NCBI GenBank assembly: GCA_900767415.1
Contig: CAAFYZ010000002.1
Location: 1 to 24,027 of the forward strand
DNA length: 24,027 nucleotides
Reading direction: 5' to 3'
DNA from: Clostridia bacterium
GTDB lineage: Bacteria; Bacillota; Clostridia; Oscillospirales; CAG-272
This document shows positions 16,278 to 23,458 of the stretch, piece after piece (within the stretch, counting starts at the first letter, position 1; each line of letters begins with the position of its first letter). The position numbers and the translations under genes are program-made. The notes under the pieces were generated by a model. It was not told the DNA's origin, ran no database searches, and was given only the letters and a program-made list of their open reading frames with translations.

Positions 16278-16759
16278 CGGAATTTCGGATCGGACACGGC
16301 TATGACGTGCATCGGTTTGCCGAGGGGAGAAAACTGATTCTCGGCGGCACGGAGGTCCCGTGCGACAGAGGACTGCTCGGACATTCGGACGCCGACGTGT
16401 TGCTCCACGCATTGATGGATGCGATTCTCGGTGCGCTCGGAGAAGGGGACATCGGCAGACATTTTCCCGATACGGACGATCGGTATCTCGGGGCATCAAG
16501 TCTTCATCTTCTGACGCAGGTGAAAAAAATCATGGACGCGCACGGCGCCTCTCTCGGGAATGCGGACATGACCCTGATTCTTCAAAAACCGAAAATTGCC
16601 GTTTATACGGAAAAAATGAAAAAAAATATCGCTTTCGCCCTTGCGTGCGACGAGGCACGCATCAATATCAAGGCGACGACGGAAGAACATCTCGGCTTTA
16701 CCGGCAGAGAAGAAGGTGCCGCCGCGCACGCCGTCGTTCTTCTTGTGCCCGGCACCTGA
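16274..16759 (+). CDS. ispF: 2-C-methyl-D-erythritol 2,4-cyclodiphosphate synthase IspF
   Basis: Fifth enzyme of the MEP pathway, cyclising the CDP intermediate; a zinc-dependent trimer. 161 residues, normal length. Zinc and substrate motifs: GHGYDVH (7-13), GHSDADVLLHA, GEGDIGRHFPDTD, and the C-terminal ATTEEHLGFTGREEG. The ATG at 16274 overlaps the ispD stop by 4 nt. The same frame stays open upstream through ispD, but that reading is a shadow. A possible terminator follows right after the stop. Confidence 0.97.
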   Translation: MTEFRIGHGYDVHRFAEGRKLILGGTEVPCDRGLLGHSDADVLLHALMDAILGALGEGDIGRHFPDTDDRYLGASSLHLLTQVKKIMDAHGASLGNADMTLILQKPKIAVYTEKMKKNIAFALACDEARINIKATTEEHLGFTGREEGAAAHAVVLLVPGT

Positions 16760-16760
16760 G

Positions 16761-16785
16761 ACCGCGCCGCCGCGTTTTTTTGCGG
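16761..16785 (+). terminator. Possible terminator after ispF
   Basis: CGCG-CCGC-CGCG forms a short GC-only stem directly followed by seven T, and outer GACCGC/GCGGTC can pair around it. The short stem keeps confidence moderate. The rest of the 186-nt gap to rpe has no gene. It includes an orphan AAAGGAGG at about 16805 without a nearby start codon, and a weak TTGCCG-16-TATTCT promoter candidate at 16863-16890. Confidence 0.4.
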
Positions 16786-16945
16786 TCGGCACGGCGGGGA
16801 AGGCAAAGGAGGAACGCGGAGTCTCTCGTAACTTCTTTCTCTTTACTGTCGGCACGATCGCTTTGCCGTTTTTTCATCCCTTATTATTCTATGGAAAACA
16901 GCGGCTTCTGCTACCCGATTTTTAATTGATCTGTGAGGATTTACT

Positions 16946-17590
16946 ATGATACGCATTGCCCCTTCCGTTCTTGCCTGTGATTTTTCCCGTCTTGCCGACG
17001 AGACCCGTGAAATCGAGAAGGCGGGTGCCGATATGCTCCATCTCGATGTGATGGACGGCATCTTCGTCCCGAACATTTCGTTCGGTTTTCCCGTGATCGA
17101 GTCCCTGCGGGACAAGACCTCTCTGCCGTTTGACGTCCACCTGATGATCGCGGCACCCGAGCGGTATCTGGAACGCTTTATTGCCGCCGGTGCCGACAGC
17201 ATCACCTTCCATTACGAAGCGTGCGAGGATATTCCCGTTGCTTTGGACACGGTTCGTCTTCTCGGGAAGAGAGTCGCCCTTTCCGTAAAGCCAAAGACGC
17301 CGATCGAGGTCGTCTATCCCTATCTCGACCGATGCGACATGATTCTCGTTATGACCGTGGAGCCGGGATACGGCGGGCAGGCGTTGATCCCGTCCACACT
17401 GGAGAAGATACGCACCCTGCGTGCGGAGATCGACCGTCGGAGACTTGCGGTGAGTATTCAGGCGGACGGCGGCATCAACGCCCGGACGGCAGACGACGTC
17501 ATTCGTGCGGGAGCGGACATTCTGGTCGCCGGCAGTGCGGTCTTCCATGCGAAGGATCGCCGTGCCGCCATGGATGCCCTTCGCGCGTGA
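16946..17590 (+). CDS. rpe: Ribulose-phosphate 3-epimerase
   Basis: Pentose phosphate pathway enzyme interconverting ribulose 5-phosphate and xylulose 5-phosphate; a metal-dependent TIM barrel. 214 residues, normal length. Motifs: APSVLACDF (5-13), the metal-binding HLDVMDG region, FDVHLMI, SVKPKTP, MTVEPGYGGQ, and QADGGIN with the phosphate-binding AGSAVF near the end. GTGAGGA precedes the ATG by 7 nt. It stands as a single-gene unit: a possible promoter in the gap upstream and a clear terminator after it. Confidence 0.97.
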   Translation: MIRIAPSVLACDFSRLADETREIEKAGADMLHLDVMDGIFVPNISFGFPVIESLRDKTSLPFDVHLMIAAPERYLERFIAAGADSITFHYEACEDIPVALDTVRLLGKRVALSVKPKTPIEVVYPYLDRCDMILVMTVEPGYGGQALIPSTLEKIRTLRAEIDRRRLAVSIQADGGINARTADDVIRAGADILVAGSAVFHAKDRRAAMDALRA

Positions 17591-17600
17591 CCGAAAAAAG

Positions 17601-17642
17601 AAAAGGAGAAGTTTTTTCGAAAACTTTTTCTTTTTTTCTTTT
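17601..17642 (+). terminator. Intrinsic terminator after rpe
   Basis: GAAGTTTT-TTCG-AAAACTTT forms a stem with a UUCG tetraloop (17616-17619). An A/G-rich left flank pairs with the long T-rich run CTTTTTCTTTTTTTCTTTT that follows. It lies 10 nt after the rpe stop and separates rpe from the spoIIGA promoter. Confidence 0.7.
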
Positions 17643-17675
17643 GTGACAAGAATCGCAGTTTCCGTGTGGTAAAAT
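17643..17675 (+). promoter_or_regulatory. Possible long-spacer promoter for spoIIGA-sigE
   Basis: GTGACA (17643-17648, five of six to the -35 consensus) and TAAAAT (17670-17675) are 21 bp apart. The spoIIG promoter of B. subtilis is known for an over-long spacer of about 22 bp that needs Spo0A for activity, so the spacing here is suggestive. No perfect Spo0A box (TGNCGAA) was seen; TGACAAG overlaps the -35 and differs at two positions. Confidence 0.45.
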
Positions 17676-17706
17676 GAGAGCAAAAGAAAAAGCGCAGGGG
17701 CCCCCG

Positions 17707-18552
17707 ATGAAAACTCTTTACATAGACGTGTATTTTCTTATCAATCTTACCGTTGATCTTCTTTCGCTTCATGTTTCCTCGCTCTTTTTTCATCTTCCTC
17801 TTCGGGTATGGCGTCTCGTTCTTGCCGGCACCGTCGGCGCGTTTTTTGCCACGGCGGCGGTTTTGTGCGCGGGACACGGCGTTCTTTTGGTTTTCTGCAC
17901 CGTCCTCGGGTTCGTGTCGATGATTCTTCTGACGGCGGGCGGCGTTCGTTTTTTTCGCATGGCGCGTTTTGCCTTCGGGTTTCTCTTGTCGGAGATTCTG
18001 ATCGGCGGACTTGTGTATTTCTTTTACGGAATTCTCGGCGACGCGATAAAAAACATCGGTTTGTCCGTAAAAGGCGGGGCAGAAAATAGAAAGCTTCTGA
18101 TTCTTTCGATTCTTGTGCTGTTGTCCGTCGGCGTTTTGCGCCTTGTCGTCGCGTCGCTCTCCGGCACGTGTTCGGAACGCTTTTGCTCGGTGTCGTTCGA
18201 CTTTTTTTCCGTCGCCGTGCAGATTGATGCTTTGGTCGACTCCGGCAATCTTCTTCGCGACCCGCTGGATGGCACTCCCGTCATGCTCTGGAAAGCGTCC
18301 GACCTTACGCGCCGCCTTCCCGGCGGTTCGCTGCCGAAGACGCCGCCCCCCGCATGGAAGAGCCGCCTGCGCCTGATTCCCGTACACGGCGAAAAGACCC
18401 GGATTCTGACAGGGTACCGCATCGACGGGGTTCTTCTCTCTGCGGGAAGGAAAAAAGAAAAGGTAAATCTGATCATTGCCATAGATGAGGAGGACGGCAC
18501 ATTCGGAGGTTTTTGCGCACTGCTTCCTTCTGCCGTATTGGATGTATGCTGA
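17707..18552 (+). CDS. spoIIGA: Sporulation sigma-E factor-processing peptidase SpoIIGA
   Basis: Membrane aspartic protease of the mother-cell side of the sporulation septum that cleaves pro-sigma-E. 281 residues from the chosen start. About five TM helices (1-150) are followed by a soluble protease domain with DSGNLLRDPLDG (178-189); Asp178 is the likely catalytic residue, matching the DSGN of B. subtilis SpoIIGA. The C-terminus has LIIAIDEED and LLPSAVLDV. I chose the ATG at 17707 because the family starts MxxxYIDVYFLxN, AGGGG precedes it, and an upstream ATG at 17674 lies inside the promoter. It overlaps sigE by 7 nt. The sigG gene, which often follows sigE in these bacteria, is not directly downstream. 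Confidence 0.95.
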   Translation: MKTLYIDVYFLINLTVDLLSLHVSSLFFHLPLRVWRLVLAGTVGAFFATAAVLCAGHGVLLVFCTVLGFVSMILLTAGGVRFFRMARFAFGFLLSEILIGGLVYFFYGILGDAIKNIGLSVKGGAENRKLLILSILVLLSVGVLRLVVASLSGTCSERFCSVSFDFFSVAVQIDALVDSGNLLRDPLDGTPVMLWKASDLTRRLPGGSLPKTPPPAWKSRLRLIPVHGEKTRILTGYRIDGVLLSAGRKKEKVNLIIAIDEEDGTFGGFCALLPSAVLDVC

Positions 18553-19250
18553 TACAGAGATTTTTTCGCTCGCTCTCACGGTTTTTCGCGCGGCTTTTCG
18601 CGCGCGACCGCGTCTTTTATATCAACGGCAGCGAACGCCTGCCGCCCCCGCTTTCCGCACAGGAAGAAGAACGCATGATTGCCGCCATCGACACCGAAGA
18701 GGCGAAGAACGCCCTGATCGAACATAACCTTCGGCTTGTTGTGTACATTGCCAAGCGATTCGAGAACGCGCACGCCGGCATCGAAGAGCTGATTTCGATC
18801 GGAACGGTCGGATTGATCAAGGCGGTCTCGACCTTTGACGCGGAAAAGAACATAAAGATCGCCACTTATGCGTCCCGCTGTATCGAAAACGAGATTCTGA
18901 TGTTTCTTCGCAAGAGTGCCACACAGAAAAAAGAGGTTTCGCTCGACGAACCGCTGAGCGTGGACTGGGACGGGAACGAACTCTTGCTTTCGGACATTCT
19001 CGGGAGCGAAGGGGACAGCGTCTTTTCGAGAATGGAAGAAGACGAAGAACGAAAGATCGTCCGCGCCGCGGTAAGCGATCTGAACGCGCGGGAGCGCGTC
19101 ATCGTCGAGATGCGCTACGGGTTGAAAAGCGGGACGGAAATGACGCAGAAGGAGGTCGCCGACGCGCTTGGCATCTCGCAGAGTTATATTTCGAGACTGG
19201 AAAAGAAAATCATGTGGCGTCTGCGCAAAAAACTCGAAGAGAAAATGTAA
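18546..19250 (+). CDS. sigE: RNA polymerase sporulation sigma factor SigE (pro-sigma-E)
   Basis: Early mother-cell sigma factor made as an inactive membrane-bound precursor. 234 residues. The N-terminal pro-sequence (about 1-22, MLIQRFFRSLSRFFARLF) is basic and amphipathic. VFYINGSERLPPPLS follows, corresponding to the cleavage-site region of B. subtilis. Region 2 has NLRLVVYIAKRFEN, SIGTVGLIKAVSTF and ATYASRCIENEILMFLR. The signature SLDEPLSVDWDGNELLLSD is nearly the B. subtilis SigE wording. Region 4 ends in the helix-turn-helix TQKEVADALGISQSYISRLE. The ATG at 18546 lies inside the spoIIGA end (ATGCTGA), so translation is coupled with its protease. A weak hairpin GCGA-AACA-TCGC with a T-rich tail (19270-19293) may end the operon. 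Confidence 0.96.
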   Translation: MLIQRFFRSLSRFFARLFARDRVFYINGSERLPPPLSAQEEERMIAAIDTEEAKNALIEHNLRLVVYIAKRFENAHAGIEELISIGTVGLIKAVSTFDAEKNIKIATYASRCIENEILMFLRKSATQKKEVSLDEPLSVDWDGNELLLSDILGSEGDSVFSRMEEDEERKIVRAAVSDLNARERVIVEMRYGLKSGTEMTQKEVADALGISQSYISRLEKKIMWRLRKKLEEKM

Positions 19251-19269
19251 AAACCTTCTCCCGTCGAAC

Positions 19270-19293
19270 GCGAAACATCGCCTTTTTCTTTCC
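19270..19293 (+). terminator. Weak possible terminator after sigE
   Basis: A four-bp stem GCGA/TCGC with loop AACA is followed by CTTTTTCTTTCCTT. The stem is short, so this is tentative; it lies 20 nt after the sigE stop and before the rpmE promoter. Confidence 0.25.
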
Positions 19294-19327
19294 TTCTCAA
19301 AAAATTTTCAAAAAATCGAAAAAACTA

Positions 19328-19356
19328 TTGCAAAAACAGAAAATGTATGATATAAT
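19328..19356 (+). promoter_or_regulatory. Sigma-A type promoter for rpmE
   Basis: TTGCAA (19328-19333) and a perfect TATAAT (19351-19356) are separated by 17 bp. Transcription near 19363 gives a leader of only about 33 nt, too short for a ribosomal-protein leader RNA. Confidence 0.9.
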
Positions 19357-19395
19357 AGATTGCAATTGAAACGAAATATCGGAAGAGGTGTAAAA

Positions 19396-19599
19396 ATGAA
19401 GACCGGAATTCATCCCGAATACAAAGAAGCTACGATCAAATGTGCTTGCGGCGAGACTGTCGTCACGCATTCGGTAAAAGGCGATATGAATGTTGAAATC
19501 TGCTCGAAGTGCCACCCGTTCTATACGGGCAAGCAGAAGTTCGTTGATGCCGGCGGACGTGTTGACAAGTTCAAGAAGCGTCTCGCAATGACGAAATAA
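19396..19599 (+). CDS. rpmE: Large ribosomal subunit protein bL31 (zinc-binding type)
   Basis: Small protein of the 50S subunit bridging to the 30S head. 67 residues from the ATG at 19396, chosen because the family begins MKxxIHPxY and AGAGGTG lies 5 nt upstream. The start at 19360 would lie in the promoter region. CACGE and CSKCHPFYTG provide the cysteines of the zinc-binding (C+) form, as opposed to the zinc-free paralogue made under zinc limitation. It has its own strong promoter and is followed by a terminator hairpin 11 nt after the stop. Confidence 0.97.
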   Translation: MKTGIHPEYKEATIKCACGETVVTHSVKGDMNVEICSKCHPFYTGKQKFVDAGGRVDKFKKRLAMTK

Positions 19600-19610
19600 T
19601 TTTCGTGAGA

Positions 19611-19654
19611 AAAGAGCGTTTGACTCGGAGTTTCCGTCAGACGCTCTTTTTCTT
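19611..19654 (+). terminator. Terminator or attenuator between rpmE and hflX
   Basis: AAAGAGCGTTTGAC (19611-19624) pairs over 14 positions, one a G-U, with GTCAGACGCTCTTT (19636-19649), followed by TTCTTT. Only 18 nt separate its end from the hflX ATG, so hflX must depend on read-through or on a promoter inside rpmE. Confidence 0.8.
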
Positions 19655-19663
19655 TCCGTCAGA
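19631..19663 (+). repeat. Direct repeat spanning the rpmE-hflX terminator arm and the hflX ribosome site
   Basis: TTTCCGTCAGA occurs at 19631-19641, inside the terminator, and again at 19653-19663, immediately before the GGAGG of hflX. The second copy can compete for part of the left terminator arm (TTTGAC with GTCAGA). Confidence 0.6.
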
Positions 19664-19672
19664 GGAGGTTCT

Positions 19673-20926
19673 ATGTCCGAAATTGTAAACCGGAGTGCCG
19701 TGCTTGTCGGTGTGGCAGAGCGTTCTGCCGATCTTCCCGCGGCACAGAGCAGTCTCGACGAGCTTGCGCGACTGCTCGACACGGCAGGGGGAGAGGTTTT
19801 TGCCCGTGTCATTCAGATAAAAAGCACGTTTGATCCCCGTACCTGTATCGGCAGCGGCAAGGTCGCGGAGATTGCCGCACTCTGCCGCGACGGCGGGGCG
19901 GGGCTCGTCGTCTTTGACTTTGAACTTTCACCCGCGCAGATCCGCAATCTGGAAGAGGAGATCGGCGGGGATGTCAGCGTTATCGACCGCAGTATGCTGA
20001 TTCTTGATATTTTCGCTCTGCACGCGACGAGCGGGGAGGGAAAACTTCAGGTAGAACTCGCACAGCTAAAATACAGTGCCCCCCGTCTTACGGGACAGGG
20101 CACGTCGCTTTCCCGCCAGGGGGGCGGTATTGGTTCCCGCGGACCCGGGGAATCAAAACTCGAGACGGACCGCCGTCATCTGAAAGAGCGGATCCGCGCA
20201 TTGGAAGGGGAACTTCGCGAGATGGAGCGGAACCGCCTTGTCATGCGGCGGCAGCGCGACCGTTCCGGGCTTCCGAAAGTCGCTATTGTCGGCTATACGA
20301 ACGCCGGGAAATCCACGCTCCTGAACGCACTGACCGATGCCGGCGTGCTGTCGGAGGACAAGCTTTTTGCCACGCTGGATCCGACCACGAGAAAACTGAC
20401 GCTTCCTTCCGGCGAGAGCGTATTGCTGACCGATACGGTCGGTTTTATCCGAAAACTGCCGCATCATCTGATTGAGGCGTTCAAATCCACGCTGGACGAA
20501 GTGCGCTATTGCGATATTCTGATGATCGTCTCGGATATTTCCGATCCGGAAGCGGAAGAGCATCTTCGTGTGACGGAGTCGGTCGCCGACGAGCTCGGCG
20601 CAAAGGAAAAGCCACGCCTGTACGTTTATAATAAGTGCGATCGGATTGCGGGGCTGTCTCACGCCGCCCCGTCGGAAAATACCGTCGCGGTATCCGCAAA
20701 AGAAGGGCGCGGGTTGGATCTTCTGCTTTCCGCGATTGAAAAAATTCTCCATGCGCAAAAGACGGATTGCCGACTCCTGCTCCCGTATACCGAACAGGGA
20801 CGGCTCTCCGAGCTTTATCGCGACTATGCGGTACTCTCGGTGGAATATAGGGAGGACGGTATTCTCGCGGTTGCCCGTCTGGACGAAAAGGGCAGAGGCG
20901 CTTTTTCGGCGTTTCTTCTGCAATAG
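19673..20926 (+). CDS. hflX: Ribosome-associated GTPase HflX
   Basis: GTPase of the Obg-HflX superfamily that splits stalled or stressed 70S ribosomes. 417 residues. The HflX-specific N-terminal domain (about 1-140, with GSGKVAEIA and DFELSPAQIRNLE) is followed by the Gly-rich linker GGGIGSRGPGESKLE and a coiled-coil segment (about 165-197). The G domain has G1 GYTNAGKST (207-215), G3 DTVGFI, G4 NKCD and G5 SAKEG. A C-terminal domain of about 60 residues ends the protein. The ATG has AGAGGAGG upstream. It is followed by the YigZ-type gene after 8 nt, so they form one operon. Expression seems tied to the rpmE attenuator described separately. Confidence 0.97.
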   Translation: MSEIVNRSAVLVGVAERSADLPAAQSSLDELARLLDTAGGEVFARVIQIKSTFDPRTCIGSGKVAEIAALCRDGGAGLVVFDFELSPAQIRNLEEEIGGDVSVIDRSMLILDIFALHATSGEGKLQVELAQLKYSAPRLTGQGTSLSRQGGGIGSRGPGESKLETDRRHLKERIRALEGELREMERNRLVMRRQRDRSGLPKVAIVGYTNAGKSTLLNALTDAGVLSEDKLFATLDPTTRKLTLPSGESVLLTDTVGFIRKLPHHLIEAFKSTLDEVRYCDILMIVSDISDPEAEEHLRVTESVADELGAKEKPRLYVYNKCDRIAGLSHAAPSENTVAVSAKEGRGLDLLLSAIEKILHAQKTDCRLLLPYTEQGRLSELYRDYAVLSVEYREDGILAVARLDEKGRGAFSAFLLQ

Positions 20927-20934
20927 GAGTCGTT

Positions 20935-21549
20935 ATGGAAGAGTATACCACCCTGCGGGGTGTTGGGGCATTTACCTATGAAGAAAAGAAATCGGTGTTT
21001 ATCGGCGAGGCGGCACCGGTGACGACCGAAGAGGAAGCCATCGCCCGGATCGCATCGGTAAAAAAGAAGTATTCCGACGCCAACCATCATGTTTACGCTT
21101 ATATTCTGCGGCAGAATTCTATCATGCGGTTTTCCGACGACAGAGAACCGCAGGGGACCGCGGGACTTCCGACGCTCGACATTCTGCGCAAGGGCGGGAT
21201 TATGGATGCGGTGATCGTCGTGACGCGGTATTTCGGCGGGACACTCCTTGGTACGGGCGGGCTGGTGCGCTCGTATACGTCGGCGGCGGCAGGTGCGGTG
21301 CGCACGGCGGGGATTGCCTGTTTTTCGGTCTATGTTTTTTGCGAGGTGCGCCTTTCGTATGCGGACTACCCGAAGACGAACGGGTGTTTCGACGGAGATT
21401 TCCGCCTGGAAAAGACACTTTACGATGACGGCGTAACCGTTTGCGGCAGTCTGAAAAAAGAGAAGTTCGACGGCTTTTGCCGCTCCCTCACCGAGGCGAC
21501 CGCCGGGCGTGCCGCGGTGCGGATCGTCGAAGAAAAATTCGATTGCTGA
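20935..21549 (+). CDS. YigZ/YvyE (IMPACT, UPF0029) family protein
   Basis: Conserved protein of the YigZ/YvyE family, related to the eukaryotic translation regulator IMPACT; its biochemical role in bacteria is unclear. 204 residues, normal length. The N-terminal IMPACT domain has the strongly conserved SDANHHVYAYI, DREPQGTAGLP and VTRYFGGTLLGTGGLVRSY. The shorter C-terminal part matches the DUF1949-like ferredoxin fold of the family. The stop codon of hflX (TAG) is part of its ribosome site (AGGAG), 5 nt before the ATG, so the two are translationally linked. A strong hairpin follows. Confidence 0.93.
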   Translation: MEEYTTLRGVGAFTYEEKKSVFIGEAAPVTTEEEAIARIASVKKKYSDANHHVYAYILRQNSIMRFSDDREPQGTAGLPTLDILRKGGIMDAVIVVTRYFGGTLLGTGGLVRSYTSAAAGAVRTAGIACFSVYVFCEVRLSYADYPKTNGCFDGDFRLEKTLYDDGVTVCGSLKKEKFDGFCRSLTEATAGRAAVRIVEEKFDC

Positions 21550-21586
21550 GAGCGTCGGGTTCCGTTTTGAAAAAATTATAAAAAAA

Positions 21587-21614
21587 GCGCGCCGAAAAAA
21601 GGTTTTCGGCGCGC
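21587..21614 (-). terminator. Perfect 12-bp hairpin with its U-tract on the - strand side
   Basis: GCGCGCCGAAAA-AAGG-TTTTCGGCGCGC is a perfect stem. On the + strand it is preceded by an A-run and followed by CCTTCAC, without a U-tract. On the - strand it is followed by TTTTTTATAATTTTTTC, a textbook terminator tail. Both neighbouring genes are on the + strand, so it would mainly stop antisense transcription coming from dnaG; partial activity on the + strand is possible. Confidence 0.65.
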
Positions 21615-21661
21615 CCTTCACTATATTATAAGTAGAAAAATGACGGAAGGAGGCGGAAGTT

Positions 21662-23440
21662 GTGATTCCACGCGAAGTGATCGACGAGATTTTATCGAGA
21701 AACGACATCGAATCCTTGATAGGCAGTTACGTTTCTCTGAAGCGCGCCGGTTCCAACCTGAAGGGGCTTTGCCCGTTCCACAGCGAAAAGACACCGTCGT
21801 TTACCGTCTTCCCGAAGGACAACAGTTTTTATTGTTTTGGTTGCGGCGTCGGAGGAGACGCCATCACCTTCATCCGGGAGATCGAACATCTCGACTATCC
21901 CGATGCCGTCGCCTTCCTTGCCAAGCGGGTGGGGATCGATGTTCTGCCGGACGCCGATGCGTCACCCGCAGGGGGAAAGAAGATTGACAAAGAGCGGATT
22001 CTGCAAATGAATGTAGACGCGGCAAAGTATTATCATGCCGCACTTTTCTCGGAGAGCGAAAAAGCACGGGCGGCGCTCCGCTACTTTACGGAAAAGCGCG
22101 GGCTGTCCATGGCGACGATCCGCCACTTCGGTCTTGGCTTTGCTCCCGACGGGTTCGATGTTTTCACGAAGTATATGCTTTCCAAGGGATATACGCACGA
22201 AGAACTGATCGCGGGCTTTCTGACGGGGAAGAGCGAGCGGGGAAATTATTACGATGCGTTCCGTAACCGCGTGATGTTCCCGATCATCGACGTGTCCGGG
22301 CGCGTGATCGCTTTCGGCGGGCGCGTGATGGATGACTCCCAGCCGAAGTACAAGAACTCTTCGGATACGCCGGTATTCAAAAAGACGAGGAATCTTTTTG
22401 CTCTGAATTTCGCGCGGCAGAGTTGTGCCGAGACGATGATCCTCTGCGAGGGGTACATGGACGTCATCGCGATGCACGCCGCCGGATTTACCAATGCGGT
22501 GGCGACGCTCGGCACTGCCATAACCGCCGACCAGGCACGGCTGATGAGCCGTTATACGAAAAAGGTCATTATTTCCTACGACGCCGACGACGCGGGGCAG
22601 AAAGCGGCAGTCAGAGCCATGCGGATGCTCGGGGACGTCGGGCTTGAGGTCAGCGTATTCAAAGTTCCCGATGCGAAGGACCCCGACGAATATATCCGCA
22701 CGTTCGGAAAGGATAAATTCCGCGCCGCGCTGGAGGCGTCCAAGAGCAAGTTCGAATATAATACCGACCGCGTTCTTTCCAAATACAATCTTGACAACCC
22801 GCAGGAAAAAATCAATGCGATCGCCGAAATGGCGGAGATGATCGCCGGGTTTTATTCCGCGACGGAGCGGGACATTTACGTCCGCGCGACGGCGAAGCGG
22901 TTCGATATCTCGTCGGATGCGCTTTCCCGCGATGTGGAGAGGATCGTAAGGCGCAACGCAAAGACGTATGCGAAAGAGCAGGGGCAGAAGATCCGACAGG
23001 AGACCGCCGGGTTTTCCGACCGGGTCAACGCGGATTTTGTCAAAGCACCGACCGTAGCGAAAAACGAGGAGAGCGTGCTCGGACTTCTTCTTCTGTTCCC
23101 GGATCACAGGCGCACGGTGTTTGACGAAAATCTTCTTTCTGCCGAAGATTTTTTCACGGAATTTAACAAAAAAGTATTTGTTTTCTTAAAAAATGCGTAT
23201 GAATCCGATACCGATCCCGGGACGCTGATCAACGAGAATTTTACCCCGGAGGAGATCGGACGGCTGACGAAGATCAAGATCGCCAGAATGGAACTGACGG
23301 ACAACGGGGACGGTGTTCTCCGCGACGCGATCGCCGCGCTCAAAGCATCGTATGCAAAAAAACAGGCGGAAGGGACAGACACCTACGAAGGGCTGAGTGC
23401 TCTTCTCGACAGCATCCGCAATCGGCAAACGGACGAATAA
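21662..23440 (+). CDS. dnaG: DNA primase DnaG
   Basis: Synthesises RNA primers at the replication fork. 592 residues, normal length. The N-terminal zinc finger is CPFH and CFGC (Cys37, His40, Cys58, Cys61). The polymerase core has RNRVMFPIID, AFGGRVMDDSQPKYKNSSDT and, in the TOPRIM part, CEGYMDVIAMHAAG and SYDADDAG, which bind the catalytic metals. The C-terminal helicase-binding region (about 430-590) is more variable. The start is GTG at 21662, with AGGAGG 8 nt upstream and the typical MIPREVIDEI N-terminus. It is followed by rpoD after 18 nt, the core of the classical macromolecular synthesis operon; rpsU is not in front of it. A promoter just upstream is likely (AT-rich TATATTATAAG at about 21622) but no clear -35 is seen. 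Confidence 0.97.
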   Translation: MIPREVIDEILSRNDIESLIGSYVSLKRAGSNLKGLCPFHSEKTPSFTVFPKDNSFYCFGCGVGGDAITFIREIEHLDYPDAVAFLAKRVGIDVLPDADASPAGGKKIDKERILQMNVDAAKYYHAALFSESEKARAALRYFTEKRGLSMATIRHFGLGFAPDGFDVFTKYMLSKGYTHEELIAGFLTGKSERGNYYDAFRNRVMFPIIDVSGRVIAFGGRVMDDSQPKYKNSSDTPVFKKTRNLFALNFARQSCAETMILCEGYMDVIAMHAAGFTNAVATLGTAITADQARLMSRYTKKVIISYDADDAGQKAAVRAMRMLGDVGLEVSVFKVPDAKDPDEYIRTFGKDKFRAALEASKSKFEYNTDRVLSKYNLDNPQEKINAIAEMAEMIAGFYSATERDIYVRATAKRFDISSDALSRDVERIVRRNAKTYAKEQGQKIRQETAGFSDRVNADFVKAPTVAKNEESVLGLLLLFPDHRRTVFDENLLSAEDFFTEFNKKVFVFLKNAYESDTDPGTLINENFTPEEIGRLTKIKIARMELTDNGDGVLRDAIAALKASYAKKQAEGTDTYEGLSALLDSIRNRQTDE

Positions 23441-23458
23441 AATTCAGGAGGAAAAACC

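Noticed and set aside
19357..19395. L31 leader RNA (ribosomal-protein autoregulation)
   Set aside because: The rpmE promoter leaves a leader of only about 33 nt without any visible stem, too short for such an element.
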